From positions 12,732,501-12,796,500 of the forward strand of contig CM029114.1 in NCBI GenBank assembly GCA_016859345.1: a stretch of 64,000 nt of DNA. Reading direction: 5' to 3'. The translations under genes and the position numbers were made by a program. Below the pieces are notes generated by a model that saw only the letters and a program-made list of their open reading frames with translations, did no database searches and was not told where the DNA came from. Of this stretch, positions 50,641 to 63,240 are shown one piece after another; the stretch's first letter is position 1, and the number at the start of each line of letters is the position of its first letter. Source of the stretch: Istiophorus platypterus. Taxonomy: Eukaryota > Chordata > Actinopteri > Istiophoriformes > Istiophoridae.

Positions 50641-53034
50641 ATGATTTGCATATAAGGCATCATTATCAAGTTCTTGATTTTTGGAAAAAAAAAATTAGGC
50701 ATACAGGTTCCAAAATGCTTTAGTTGTGATTCTGCAATACAGCAATTTAGTTTCGTATTCAGATAAACCTCATCAAATCTACAAATAAGAAACATTTCAC
50801 ACTCATGTGTTATTCACTTGATCTCTAGCTTTATCAAATTAACTGGGGCAGCATATATTGTATCTAAGGAATGTATTCATACAGGTTTGTATTCGTCCAC
50901 CTGAGCACACCCACAGCATGCTCTAGTACACAGTCCACACAGATACACATACTGATAATCTGAATGCAGAATGTTTATCAGTATTGTTTATACAGATCAA
51001 AAAGAAGTCACAATAGTCCAGCTTCATAGATCAGCAGATTTCTAATTCTAACCTGATCTTCACATCACCCTATATGCAATCGCTCAATATGTAAAATCAA
51101 TGTAGCACAGTGAACCAACAGAAGAAAATGTCATTCATACATAGCAAAGAAATTCAGATAAAGGTAAAACTCTTGTAATTCTCACACACTTATGTCTAAA
51201 GTAGAAAAAAATGCATATTCAGGGCTCAGTATGTGTACAACAATTTGACAGGGTGTTGCTTCTCTGGGGGGCACCATCTCTTATATCTCTTTTGGTGGTC
51301 TTAAATGCAGAATACCAATCAAGACTCCTCCCTCTATGAGTCCATATTGGCATGGATTAACATCACTACCATGAATCTATTAACAAATGAGGTTAATACA
51401 CGATAAGCAGAGAAATAAGGTCAAGTGCTAAAACAATCAGGGTTTAATACTTCTAGATTCCTAATGTTTATTTACATTTAGCAACAACACAAAATTTATA
51501 CAACACAGCAAATGCATAAAAGAATAATGTAACAATCGCAACGTTAATACTTAAACATACAATTTTCTGTAATGAAACCCTCGTTCATTAAATTCACAGA
51601 GAGCAGTTTAAGGTTTGTTCCGTTCCTATGAAATTGTGTGTTGCTAAGGAAAGCTTTCTCACCATAGAATAGTTCTTTACAAAAAGACAGACAAGACTTT
51701 CAAAAACTCTGAGCAAAACAAGACAGTCCTTGAGATTGAGAGAGTGCTAATACTTTATCTTAACACTCAAAGGAATCAAATATTCTAATTTATTGCTAGA
51801 TCTCTTCATTGACACAGACAAGAGCCGAATTCTGCAAAACAATATGCCAAGAGAGAGGTGCAGCAGACTCCCACTGAATTTAGGTAATGTTCAGCTCATT
51901 CTTTGTCTCAGTACATTTTGAGGGTAAAATTCCTTTAAAATTGCATATGTTGTTGGTTTTCAGAAAGATTGAATTCTTTCCCTCAGAATTCTTAGCTCTG
52001 CGGTTTTGCAAATTCGGCATATATGTCACAGATAACGATATTCAAAGGTTTAAAACCTGCTTGCACTGCATAAAATGGGCATCAGAGCTTCTTTACCATA
52101 TAATTCTAAGTTTACGTCTAAAATCCCTGTCATTTGTCATTGTGGAAAGTTAATATGCCAACACTGCAATGACCTAGATTCAGGGTAAGTTAAGCACATA
52201 CACACTTGAATGGAGCAGTGGGGGATGCTCTAAAAGCAGAAGTCAGGGCTCAACCTGTCATATCGCTGCTCTCCAGAGACATGTTCTCAGAGCGGCCAAA
52301 ATAGGCTGATCAAAGTAGAGCACAACCTGTGAAATTCTCAAAGAAGTCATGTTATCTTGGGAATTCAGAAACATTCTTTAAAAACATAATGTATACACTG
52401 CAACGTCAAATAAACACTCTTAAACAGTGACCTTACGTTTTGAAAACACCTGCCCCTGCTTGGCTTGAAAGTGTTCATAAAAATCGTACATCAAGACATC
52501 TCAAAAAACTTTGAAATGCACCACTGTTCCTACAAGCCAGTATCTGTCAGGTCATGTTTTATTAAAACATCTTTTCAAACCCCAGTCCTGTCCTTGATCC
52601 CATAGATATAACCCAGCATCCATCTTAGTACAAAGATTACTGTACTATTTTACTGTAAATGGCCTGAGTTGAGTATGTTAAATATCAAACAATGATCAGC
52701 CTTGGTGTCTGGAAGCCTGCCTTAGTACTCATGAATGCTAATAAAAGGGGAAAATATGTTTTCAAACAATCTTAAATACACAAATAAAACCAACACCCTT
52801 CTCAACACAACAACCTCTCCATGTCAGCAGCTGAATAGCACTGCACAGTATAAAAAAGTTTTGGTTTGGTTATTAGAAAACAAATGCAAAAAATAAAGAC
52901 TGTATTGTTGTTGAACAACAGCTTCTGTCATTGTAAAGGGTTCTGTTAATCGTTACTGTCAAGTCTACAAAGTTCTAAGTTCCCATGGCACATGAGCGCA
53001 GTATAATACAATATTAAGCAACTAACTAAACAAA

Positions 53035-53046
53035 CACACACACACA
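53035..53046. repeat. Short (AC)n with nearby TTAGGA repeats
   Basis: Six AC units, followed at 53053-53083 by a short imperfect tandem of GTTAGGATTTAGGA-like units. Confidence 0.75.
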
Positions 53047-55471
53047 TACACAGTTAGGATTTAGGAGTTAGGAGTTAGGATTTAAAAACCAACTGGGACA
53101 AAGCATCAAAACAACCAGCGCAGCACTTGGATGAGAAATTATTTCTTCTATTCTGTAGCAAAGTGGCAAACTTTGCCTGGGAACAGGGAACAGTTGATAT
53201 CACTTCCTACATACTGTACATAAGAACAATATTCACTTAGATTATGCTCTCGTGAAAAATGCAATACATTTCTGTGACAAACCCTATCAACCTTTAGAAT
53301 TCAATAGTATGTGGGAAAACCTGAAATCCATTATACAGACTCTGCACCTTATTCTTAGTAGCAGATGTCACATTGTTGTAAGAGTCCGAAATAATTGTGA
53401 TAAGTTCTCGACATAAGAAAGAGTTTCTAAAATGAGAATCTCAAAGCAGAGGATACCTGGTGAGGTCTACTGGTTTGTTATTGCAGTCAAAGCATATGAT
53501 GAACACTTGGGTGGCTTCCAAATATTTCGCAGGACAAATTCTTAATATGCATGGCTCTGCACTGTTAGAGCAAATATCAATCAGACTTCTCTTTGGAGAG
53601 CTATTACAGCCAAATCCCTCTTTTCCCTCAACTGCCCAGTAATTTATCTCGGTCAGCATAAAATGGCTAAAGCAGAGTAGAGGACCGCTTTCGGGTGTAA
53701 TCACATCTGTAATCAGTGCCAAATTAATCAGGTTTAAAACAAATGTGTTAATTACTTACACAAACAAGATTCACAACCTTGCAGGAATCCTATCAAATGC
53801 TATTGCAGCAGGAGCAAGTATTAAGAGTGAAACGTTTTTAACATTTTTAACTACTAGTAACACTATGGAGTAGTGTTTTTTGTTTATACTTTGCATGCAC
53901 ACATACTTTCTACTGATCAGTGATGGGAACATGCTAACAAATATACCTATGCACAAAAACGGCAAAGAGGAAGACAGGTGCTTGCAAGTAAACCTGAATG
54001 TAAATAATAAGGAACAGAAAGCATTTTTAAAAATCCACTTTCCAAATTTTTTCAAGAGAAAAAACCTTGAGGATAGGCTTTTTTGGTGAGAAACTGAGTG
54101 TAAAAATAATTTTTGTATGTGTACATGAAAACTTCACAGGACATCTTTCAAGTGAGTTCTACATTTTTGTTATTTGAAATACATCAGATACAGTTACAAT
54201 CTGTCCATACTGTGACAACCTTTTGAAGAGAGTTCACTCATTAATCTCCTGCCTTGCAGACAAGATTTTGCTTCACTCGTCATTCAATTCAGTCCTTAAG
54301 GACCAATTTAACAAGTTTGTTAAACAGTATTGGTACACAATGACCTCAAAAACACTCTATTCTGACTTATGGCAGCTATAACCATTTACTTTAGTTTGTT
54401 AAATAAAGTGGTTTCTGAGTGTTTTGACAGGATGATAAGGCAATTGCAGTCTGTATGGGTTATTGAGTGTACCTCGCTTTACAACCCTGCCCTCAATGCA
54501 GCAGATAATGCTCAGTTTGAGTTTAAAGAGAGAACAAAGCTTTCTTTAGTACCTATATGATTATTATTTGTTATATGAGAATGGTTATAGGATTTCTTTA
54601 ACAGTATAGTTGATTTTAGTAGTGACTGAAAACCCTTCATCTGCATCTTGTAGAAAACTCAATATGACTATAAAATGCAGCTTTTTGCATTAACACTCGA
54701 AAGATAATAGAGAAAAAAGAAACTTACACAACTCAGCTTATTCAAAACATAGCAATAAATTTAAGCCATGGACATAAATAATTATCTACCGCAGCTGTGT
54801 TGTATGCCTTTAGAGAGGGAAGTTCAAATTACTCAATAAGGGAAACGGCTGATCATTATTCATAGTGTCATTGTTCAAAGTGTCTGCATCCAGCAATGGC
54901 TTTTTTTGACCACACACCAAATAATACAGAGTCAAAAACAGAGTATGCACCTTCAATCAAAGAATCCATGTTTTTCAAATGAGGAAGTAATTGTAAAAGA
55001 TATAGTAAAATGACAGACTACATGCCATGAGTGCCTTTCATGGATGTTCAAGATGTCAGCATGACTGGCCTTGCCAAGGTAATTTTTTCCATGCTCTCTA
55101 TGCTATTCTAATATCTTTGGCAAAGTCCAACAAAATGTAGTAGTGAACAGAGAATGGTGGATTATTATAAAAGGTACAAAAAGGCAATCACCTTATTGTT
55201 TAGCATCAGTTCAGCAATAAGTCAACCAAATTTTAGATTTAGCCTATCACACCACATCCAAAACTAATAATGGCAATTTCAGCTCAAAATGAAACAAAAC
55301 TGATTAATTTTCAACCATATATTTTCCTGAGAAACATAAAATATAGACCAACAGTTCAGCATCTTGTAAAACTAAATTTACCAGCTACTGCCATCGCTAT
55401 TCACATCTATGATTTTTTCAGCTATTCAGGTAGATCAGCTTTTGTTCTAACTAACAGGTGTTTCTCTAGTT

Positions 55472-55497
55472 TAAAAAAAAAAAAAAAAAAAAAAAAA
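55472..55497. repeat. Poly(A) run of about 25
   Basis: The longest A homopolymer in the window. No retroelement body was recognised immediately upstream of it on the plus strand. Confidence 0.9.
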
Positions 55498-58400
55498 CTG
55501 ACCAGAGCTTTTTAGGTGGGATTAAGTCTGAGGACGTCATTTATCCTAGCCAGAAGCAGAAAAATGGCAAAAGAAAATTGTCAACAAATATTGTAATACA
55601 CACAGATAAAATAGAGAGAGCTATAAAAGCCATTGTAGGCTCAATCAGCTTGCAAATCACTAGCTCCTGGAAACATCTGCCAGATCTTCTTTGTCAACTA
55701 AAACAAAGAGCAGGTGTATTGATATTTCAGTGGCTGCTGATTGCTTAAAACAACACATAAATAATACCCCTCTCAAGGAGAAAACAGCTGACATGAATAT
55801 AATGTCGGACTGAATAATGACAGGAAAGAAAACTGCTGCATGTTCGTACACACACGAAGTAGTTGTTCTACCGGTTTGTAAATCAAGTTTACTTTGTAGG
55901 TATCTACTTGAACATAGATTGATTTTGCCATTTGCATTTACTGTAGAGACTGTACTTTGTAGACATATCAAAATGACCTTTGTCCGTTTGAAATTGAAAG
56001 TACATTATTACATGTCCATCACATACTGTACATGTCCTTATCTTTTGGCTACTATGAGTAAAAAAAAGTAATCTTAATTGTCAAGTTCACGCCAATGTAT
56101 ACTATGGGAGGAATTTAATGTGTTGTTCACAAATAGACAGAAAAGGTCTCTTGCTCTTATAATGGGATAAAATGATGGGATTATCAAAGGTAACTGTGGC
56201 TGTAGGAGTGAACAAGTGTAAAAGAAGGCAAACTATGCAAACATGAGGAGGATTTCTGAGAAAGTGGGGAAGGCACTGAAAAATGTATGCACTCATCCCA
56301 CTGTTAGGCATTTCTGGGGGAATCAGTAAGCAGCTGGCACAATCTAAGCATTTTACACTCCAGTTTTTGGTTTATTTCTAGAAAAGATCTATCTTGTTGC
56401 ATGAAATGTAACTTCTGAAAAAAAAATATAATAATTAAAAGTCCCCAGCCTCTCTTTCCAAGCTTCAGTGCTAAGCCCTAGATGTCAAATCCTAGAAACG
56501 CCCCTGGTCGGCATATGGATTTTCTATAAGAGGAGAGAAGAAAAGCAGTCACCTAACAATAGAAAAGTTAATGCACCAAGACAGAGCACACACACTGTGG
56601 GGGAGGAGCTGGGCCAAGTCTTGGAGCCCATACTAGTCCCAAATGTTGTCTTATGTTGGGGATGGAAAGAAGAGAGTGTGAAAGAAAAAGTGAGGAATAA
56701 AGAGAACAGAAAAACTCAGAAGATAAGAGACTTGAATGTCCTCTGCAAGACTCTCTTTTTCGCTAGAATAAAGGTTGCACAATGGAGGATATAGTCACAG
56801 CAGAAAAAGAGAGAGAATTTTCTAGTCCCAGGAGTGCATTAACATGAATTCTCATCAAACAAACAGCCACTGAACAAGTGAGAAAGACCCTGAACATTTG
56901 TACCCAACTGTCCAGAGTTCACCAAACTGCATTGTTAGAGACTATCCATTAATGCCCTTATGCTACATGGAAATATTCAAATGTGGTTTCTGTAGAAGTC
57001 AGACTTAGTTCTCTACTGCTGAAGCTGAAAAAAGGAGTTTCAGGCTGAAATGACTGAAAAATCTGCACCCACACCTATACCCCTAATTACTTCATTAACA
57101 TCTTTAGAGGTAGAAAATAATTATATTTTGTAGCGTCCAGGGCTAAAGGCAGGAATATATTGCACATCACAATCGCCAGAGAAGAATATTGTAGATTTGA
57201 CAAAGGAAAATAAGTTGATGTGAATAGCAATAACCAACAGGGAACAGGATCAATTGCTTCTATTTGTAATTGTGTGGGTAATTCCCCATATCCCAACTAT
57301 CTAATACTGAACTAATTAATTATCTTAATGTCAAGGTTTTTGGTGTTTTATAAAAAATAGTCATCATAATGAAAGCTTCCACTGAAAGACTCAAGGCATA
57401 CAGGACCACTAACATAACCCATAGTGGATCGTTTCTTACCACGACTACAAGTTTCAAAGTGACTTGGAAATGCAGCTCCTACTCTAAAAATACTGCCTCT
57501 GATGCTCCCAGAGCAGGCCATCCTAGTCCACATTAATAACATGGATTCCTAGACTGACACTTAGCCCACTACAAAGTTAATGAACTAACCTGCATTAGCT
57601 GGATAAATTCTGGGCATTAGCTCAGGTGTTGTTTAGGTATATGTAAACAAAAGTTTTGTTGTCCCTTGGTACGCTCAGAGCTCTGGGGCCACTGACAAAC
57701 AAAAGAAAAATACTTTTAACAATTCAACCTTGTCAGAATCAATATCTTTTCCGCAGGGACCATGACATCTGCGGGAGACTGGGAGTGAATCATTAATACA
57801 GTAGTGAAAAAGCTTGGCAGCAGCTTGGCATCACACTCCATTAACACATCTCAATCAGAAACAGTGCTGTCTGCTCACTGACAAATTTTACTCTCTTAAT
57901 TCTAAGGGGATACAAACTCAAATCCCTCTCTCTGCATGCTTTCCACTGATACAATTAAATATTTATCACAGGTATTTTCATCCATTAATTAATATTATCA
58001 AAGAACAACTTTAATATTGGTAAGAGAGCTGCTTGGTTTCCATGCTTTGCTCATTTGAAAGATTTCCAACACTATTTTATTTGGGAGCCCCCAGTCAAAC
58101 AAGGAAGCACATCTATTACATTTTCCCAGGTCTCTATGTTCCAAAAATCCTACTGCATTTTCACTTAAAATAAAAAAAATACAATCTCTATACCTCAGGT
58201 ATATTTATATAAGTGTATAAACTAATATAATAGTACAATAGTAGTTGTAAGATTAACCCTAACCACCTTGGAGGTTTCTTATCATAAACTATGGACTTAG
58301 CCCTAACCTTCGCAGTTTAAGTTGACTAAACTTAGTTATACCTTAAATAAAATTGGTTGGCATGCCTAAGAACTTGAATTAACCCCCACCAAATCAATTG

Positions 58401-61400
58401 AAAAGCTCTTTTAGAACTTAATCAATTAACCAATATCTTATTCTAATCTTAACTGTGGTAACATAGGACATGGGAAATGGTATGGACTTCTAAAATAGTG
58501 CCTGTGGCTAGAGAGCTGGAAGCTTTAAGAAATTTGATTATAACAATGTGCTCTCACCCTGTCCTTTAACAGAACATCCTATCTATCATTAAAAGGATCA
58601 AGACTATTACAGTAAAAAAAAAAAAAATGCTGGCATCCACCATCAGTTTTGTTAAAAACCTAAGAAAGTCCACTAAAGTCACAATGGTATACAGTATAGT
58701 ACGGGATAAAATGAGATTATATATCAATGCAACAGGAAACTGATACTGAAAAAATACAAATAAAAAGTGATATTAAATATACAACAAATATCAAAACACT
58801 ATGCTTCAAAAAAGACATACAGAATTTATGGTTGATGGATTTGACTTCCTACTGGCTTGTTATGCAGAAACATTTTTTTTCTTTAGATTTTCAATATGAA
58901 TCCTCATTATTTAAATTTCAAACAGCATTTAAAAATAGGCAATATATAAAGCAGGCTGCATATTAGGACTTTCTCTCATTTTAAGCAGTTTCACCATCAC
59001 ATGAAACTGACCACTTTCTGTAAAGATACTTGCCCACAGCAAAAGCCTGAGAAGTCAATAGTGCAGCTCAGCCCATAAAAGTTATATTGCCAAAGGCCAA
59101 GTCATACAACATAAACTCAGCAAGAGCAAATTCAAAACCAAACTAGCTGTATGAAAACAATACAACATATGGCAGATCAGTGTGCCGTAAGAGGAATTTC
59201 TTCTTTGAAAACTTCAAGACCTCGATCCTACATTATCAAATCAGCCATATATTCCACACTATGATTTTGAATCCATCATACACCTCAAAATCTGAGCAGA
59301 TCTGTTAGTAGCTTTTGTTGGCTAAAAGGGCTGCATTCATGTGATTACTAAGGCCATTAAAAATTTAGCTGCAGCCCAAATACAAGATCCATGTAAATAA
59401 GATATTAAATTTTGATTAAATATTTCCACACATGTCAAGCTATGATACAAGGGGAGAGCATACTTTTCATTTATTTAGATTTTATACTATCATAGGAAAC
59501 CTCAACTTCTGATGGCATGTAATTCTTTGTGAGCAGTTTCTTGGTGAAATTTTATTCAACCACACCCACCAGCAGCCTTACAAGTAATGGATGGATTGGT
59601 GGATTGATTGATTATTTTCAATGATGATACTTATAGAGAATAAAGCTAAGGTTTAACAATATAAATTTTGACTGCAACAACCTTTTACTAAGCATTACGT
59701 GTTTGGGTGTGGTCTTTGAGCACACTAATAGACATGACAAGCAACTTGAGAGAATAACTTATCTTTCTTGCTGCACCAAACTGCTGCTGACACTATACTT
59801 TCAGGCACTGCTGGATCATCTAAATTACTATCTCCCCATAACAATATAATGCTGTTTCCCTTTTTATTGACTTTATGGTCCAATGTAGGAAGATGTCATA
59901 TAAACAGTTAAGGAAACTAATATATCTAACACATGCCCATGTAGCAGATTGTTGAGTTATTCGTGCCAAAACAAACATCATGAAACAATCATCATCACTA
60001 CTATTTCACTCGAACTGTAAAGTAGTTCTTATTGGTTTCTAGAAACGCACTTAACAGAAGAATTAAGACCTGCCCCTACACAGAGACCAATAATATACTA
60101 TGAGTATGCAATATGTTGCCTTAAGAACATGAAGTAATACATGTTTAGCTAAAAACCTGGTTGGAGTGTTTGCTCTCTGTTCAGCGCATTTTCAAATTTC
60201 AGAATAGGGTAATACAAACTCCTTGGGTTAGGGGAGTTGAAATTTTCGGTAGACAAGAGCGCTACAACTATTGATGTTCTGTGTTGTTTCTATTGCCTTA
60301 TCTCTCATCTCTTAAATAGTATCAAACATTTGGGCAAGAGCTAGAGCAAGGGACTGCCTAAGAGAAGAGGCAATCCTGTTCCAGATAGCGGGGGTGTCAT
60401 GGCTACCTTAGAGCTCTGCTTCAGTACAACAACAGGGGGTTCCATGGTGTTCAGCCAATATCACTTCCTCTCCTGGGAGACGGGGAACACAATGCACTCC
60501 TGACTACCATTGATTGCATAGTCTCACCCATAAATTGTGGCTTTTCCTTATCCCCAGTAACAGAAAAAGGCTTCTTACTGCAAATGAGAAACAGTAACTT
60601 GGCCAAACCATTTAGATGAAGCATACAGTTGGCTGTCAAAATTTGTAATTTGGTATTATAAAATGAGGAGTGAGAAATAAGACACAGGTTACATACAAAT
60701 TAGGCCTATTTGCTCAAGTCTTTTTGATACCGGCATGTTCAAACGTCCACAAGTTTTTTACATTCCAAAATCAAACCAAACTGTTTCTTTAGTCTGTTTA
60801 GTGGATCAAAGTGGAAAAAAAAACATAATAAGAAAACATCTTGCATGCATCGCATCTAGCAATTTAATGTAAAATCATGATGAATATGGATATAGTCAAC
60901 TGTAATGTGACAGAAAAATTATCCAAAAGGTAAAACCAAAAGCCTTGTATAAAATGTGGCCTTAAGACAGTAATGCACAAATACAGTTATTTCTCAAAGG
61001 GCAGAGAAGAGTTTGTCCATCTTTGGCAGTCTTGAATTACAACTCTTGCCTAGTTAATACTGAGTAAAAGGTATATTTAGCAGGCGATATATAGTCAATA
61101 TATAAAAACCATTTAATAAATTTACATGTACTGCTAATAAACGCTAAATTGAGGCTACTCAAAACATAGCGTTAGTTGTCCTTTCAGTCTTATCCTTTGC
61201 AGACTATCCCGTCTTCTAGCTGGTAAAAGGATACGGTAAACATGTGGAGGAAAAGACAGACCCGCACCGGCCATGACAGTGGGCCTGAGCATGCCTCCTT
61301 GCCAATCAAAAGTTCAGATTCTAAATACAGCCACTATGTGACCCCGAGGGGCCCCTGGGATTCCTCCTCTCCAGTTACAGGAAGAAGCTCTGGCACAATA

Positions 61401-62582
61401 ACTTACACTGGGTCTCAAAAGCTTTGGTCTGACTCCTGATGCATGCATGTACGCGGACTAGCCCACCTCAACACATAAACAAACAAACCCCAATCGTTAT
61501 TTGCAATTTTGCAATGGCTAATGAAGAGGAAAACATTTTTAACCACAGGAGCAGTGTGTGACACTTGAGGCAATCATGGGGTATTTTGTCGCTCAAGAAC
61601 TGACAGAACACAGGCTATTGTGAGATTTTCATCTGTGCTTTAGCTAAATATGCCAACTGTATGAGCATTATCCGCCCTGATGGTAAGTGTAGGACAGCTG
61701 ACAGTGAAAACTGTAACGCTTTAATCGACTGTTTTATACGCAGCCTGCCAGGTACCAGAAACTATCTTTCTCTCATTGTTAAAAGAGCTACAAGGGACTT
61801 GCCTGGAAAGTAACGTTGCACATCCAGGGTGAGGCGATGCAAGGATGTGTACTTCACCACTTAAAGCCCTTGAGTCCAGCAAAAGAAGCCGTAAAGGTAA
61901 AGGATTCAAACCCGTTTGCAAAAGACCGACATGACTTGTGATTCGGCCGAGGCGGACGAGTGGTGAGTTTATTTAAACCTTGCGTAAGAATGTCAATTGA
62001 ACAAAAGGGGGCAAAAAAAAATAAATATATCGAAGACATTCGGGATGAAACCGCACATACACGAGGTAAAGGAGCAAAAACGGTCTTTACGTGACCGGAG
62101 AAAAATTGACGGGTCAGTAATCGATGTCCGGGCGGTTGAACAGTCGTTGATGCGGCCGTGGGAGCGTTATTTTACTAGCATGAAAGTAGCCGGTGTCGGT
62201 TAGCTTAGCCGCTCCAACTAGCCTTAGCGGCGCTAGCTCGTCTGAGCCCGACGGGGCTCGCCGTGTCAGTCGGAGCAGGCTTTTCAGCACTCGGCTCAAT
62301 GGATAGCGGTGCTCGGGGTGAGGTTTAGATAACGTTGGCGGAGAAGGGGCGACGCTAGTATATCTTAGCTAACGAGAATAGCCCCGGCTCGGGAGACGGA
62401 CGCCGCGGAAACCCGCCGTGCGATGAGCCGCGGAGGGTTTGGGCGAGGGGATTTATTTGCTCTACCCGCCGTCTAAAGCTGGTGCACAATGATGAATGAA
62501 AAGCCGGACCTCGCCTATGAGCTAATGTTAGCAAGCACAGCGGGTCAGTCGGTGCAGCAAGTGTACTGCTACCAGGCTGCTA

Positions 62583-62641
62583 GCATATATATATATTTAT
62601 ATATATATATATATACATATAAACATATATTTATATATATC
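62583..62641. repeat. AT microsatellite within the CpG island
   Basis: TA repeats with scattered T and C interruptions, flanked on both sides by CpG-rich sequence. It starts about 40 nt into intron 1 if the donor at 62682 is used. Confidence 0.95.
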
Positions 62642-62681
62642 ACCCCAGATGAAAAACCTTATCGTCCAACTAACTACGCAC

Positions 62682-63118
62682 CTTTAGAGATGACACTTCT
62701 TGCAGGTCCACAAACTGTGCGCGGCGCCCGGTTCCGATGAGTATTTCCCCCAGAAAGTAAACCCGCCCGTTGTCTTCCCGTCCAGTTAAACCACAGCGAG
62801 CAGTCAACAAAAAAAAGGATCGAGTCAATCCGGACGCTTTCCTCGGCGGTGTGGTGCTGAATCCGCGGCTACACGCTTCTGTCGGCGTCTCGGAAATGCC
62901 TCCGCCTCCTCCTCCTCCTCCTCCTCCTCCTCTTCCTCCTCCTACCTCCTACGGCTCCCTTGCAAAATAGTGACCCCTCCCAGCGCTCCGACCGCAAACA
63001 GCCGAGCGGGGCAAGGCGCAGACGGCGGTGCGCTAGCGGCGGAGACTCTTGCAAAATAGTGGGCAAGCGCGGTGGGTCCCGGGCCCCGTCGAATCACGGG
63101 AGCCTCCGTCACCCGACG
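62682..63118 (-). other. ctnna2: Candidate non-coding first exon (5' UTR) of ctnna2
   Basis: Inference: the start-codon exon has only about 5 nt of UTR after its acceptor, so an upstream leader exon must exist. The best candidate on the minus strand ends at 62682 with CTAAAG followed by gtgcgt, a good donor. From there up to 63118 the minus strand contains no ATG, although it is over 430 nt long, as expected of a clean leader. It includes a (GGA)n tract and lies in the CpG island. The transcription start is not defined; the right end given is only the ATG-free limit. An alternative donor with perfect gtaagt lies at 61406, and a different or additional first exon is possible. Confidence 0.42.
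62897..62945. repeat. (CCT)n, i.e. (GGA)n on the ctnna2 strand
   Basis: CCG and CCT trinucleotides, about 16 units, with one TCTT interruption. If transcribed with ctnna2 it gives a purine-rich GGA tract in the 5' leader. The plus-strand frame reading poly-proline here is a repeat artefact. Confidence 0.93.
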
Positions 63119-63240
63119 CATGCGCGGTCCCCGGCCCACCGACGCGCCCCCGTGACGCGCCCCGCCGGCGCACGGCTCTTATTTCGGGTAGGGTGTGTGC
63201 GCCGGTTCCAGCCGCGGTGGTGGAACGACCGCAAGTCTGA

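Larger units (their letters stand above)
43147..62681 (-). other. ctnna2: ctnna2 intron 1 (if exon 1 ends at 62682)
   Basis: About 19.5 kb of AT-rich sequence without recognisable coding exons. It contains microsatellites (46592-46644, 50534-50640), a 21-bp tandem duplication (47417-47458), an A run of about 25 bases ending at 55497, and short A or T homopolymers (44983-44995, 45442-45459, 58615-58627). The plus-strand frame 46145-46540 (131 codons) has no recognisable domain. The intron's right boundary depends on the unproven first exon. Confidence 0.6.
62040..63240 (-). promoter_or_regulatory. CpG island, probable ctnna2 promoter region
   Basis: This stretch of about 1.2 kb is strikingly rich in G+C and in CpG compared with the AT-rich rest of the window; 62281-62460 and 63001-63180 are densest. 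It lies upstream of the start-codon exon on the transcribed strand, where a TATA-less housekeeping/neuronal promoter would sit. An NRF1-like site is seen at 63116-63125 (ACGCATGCGC, one mismatch to the palindromic core) and a TGACGCG cyclic-AMP-element-like half site at 63153-63159. A 14-mer, cttgcaaaatagtg, occurs twice (62959-62972 and 63048-63061). A pure AT microsatellite interrupts the island at 62583-62641. That it drives ctnna2 is inference from position. Confidence 0.7.

Noticed and set aside
61242..61439. Plus-strand frame of 65 codons and a minus-strand gtaagt donor at 61406
   Set aside because: The frame has no recognisable similarity. The donor is strong at the intron side but has T before it and no supporting leader; kept only as an alternative to the proposed first exon.
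61660..61690. Plus-strand CTGATG/gtaagtgt donor-like site near the CpG island
   Set aside because: A good donor in isolation, but no matching exon or partner acceptor; a divergent non-coding transcript cannot be argued from this alone.
62770..63139. Plus- and minus-strand frames with poly-proline or poly-arginine
   Set aside because: Open only because of the stop-poor CpG island and the (CCT)n repeat; no family resemblance.
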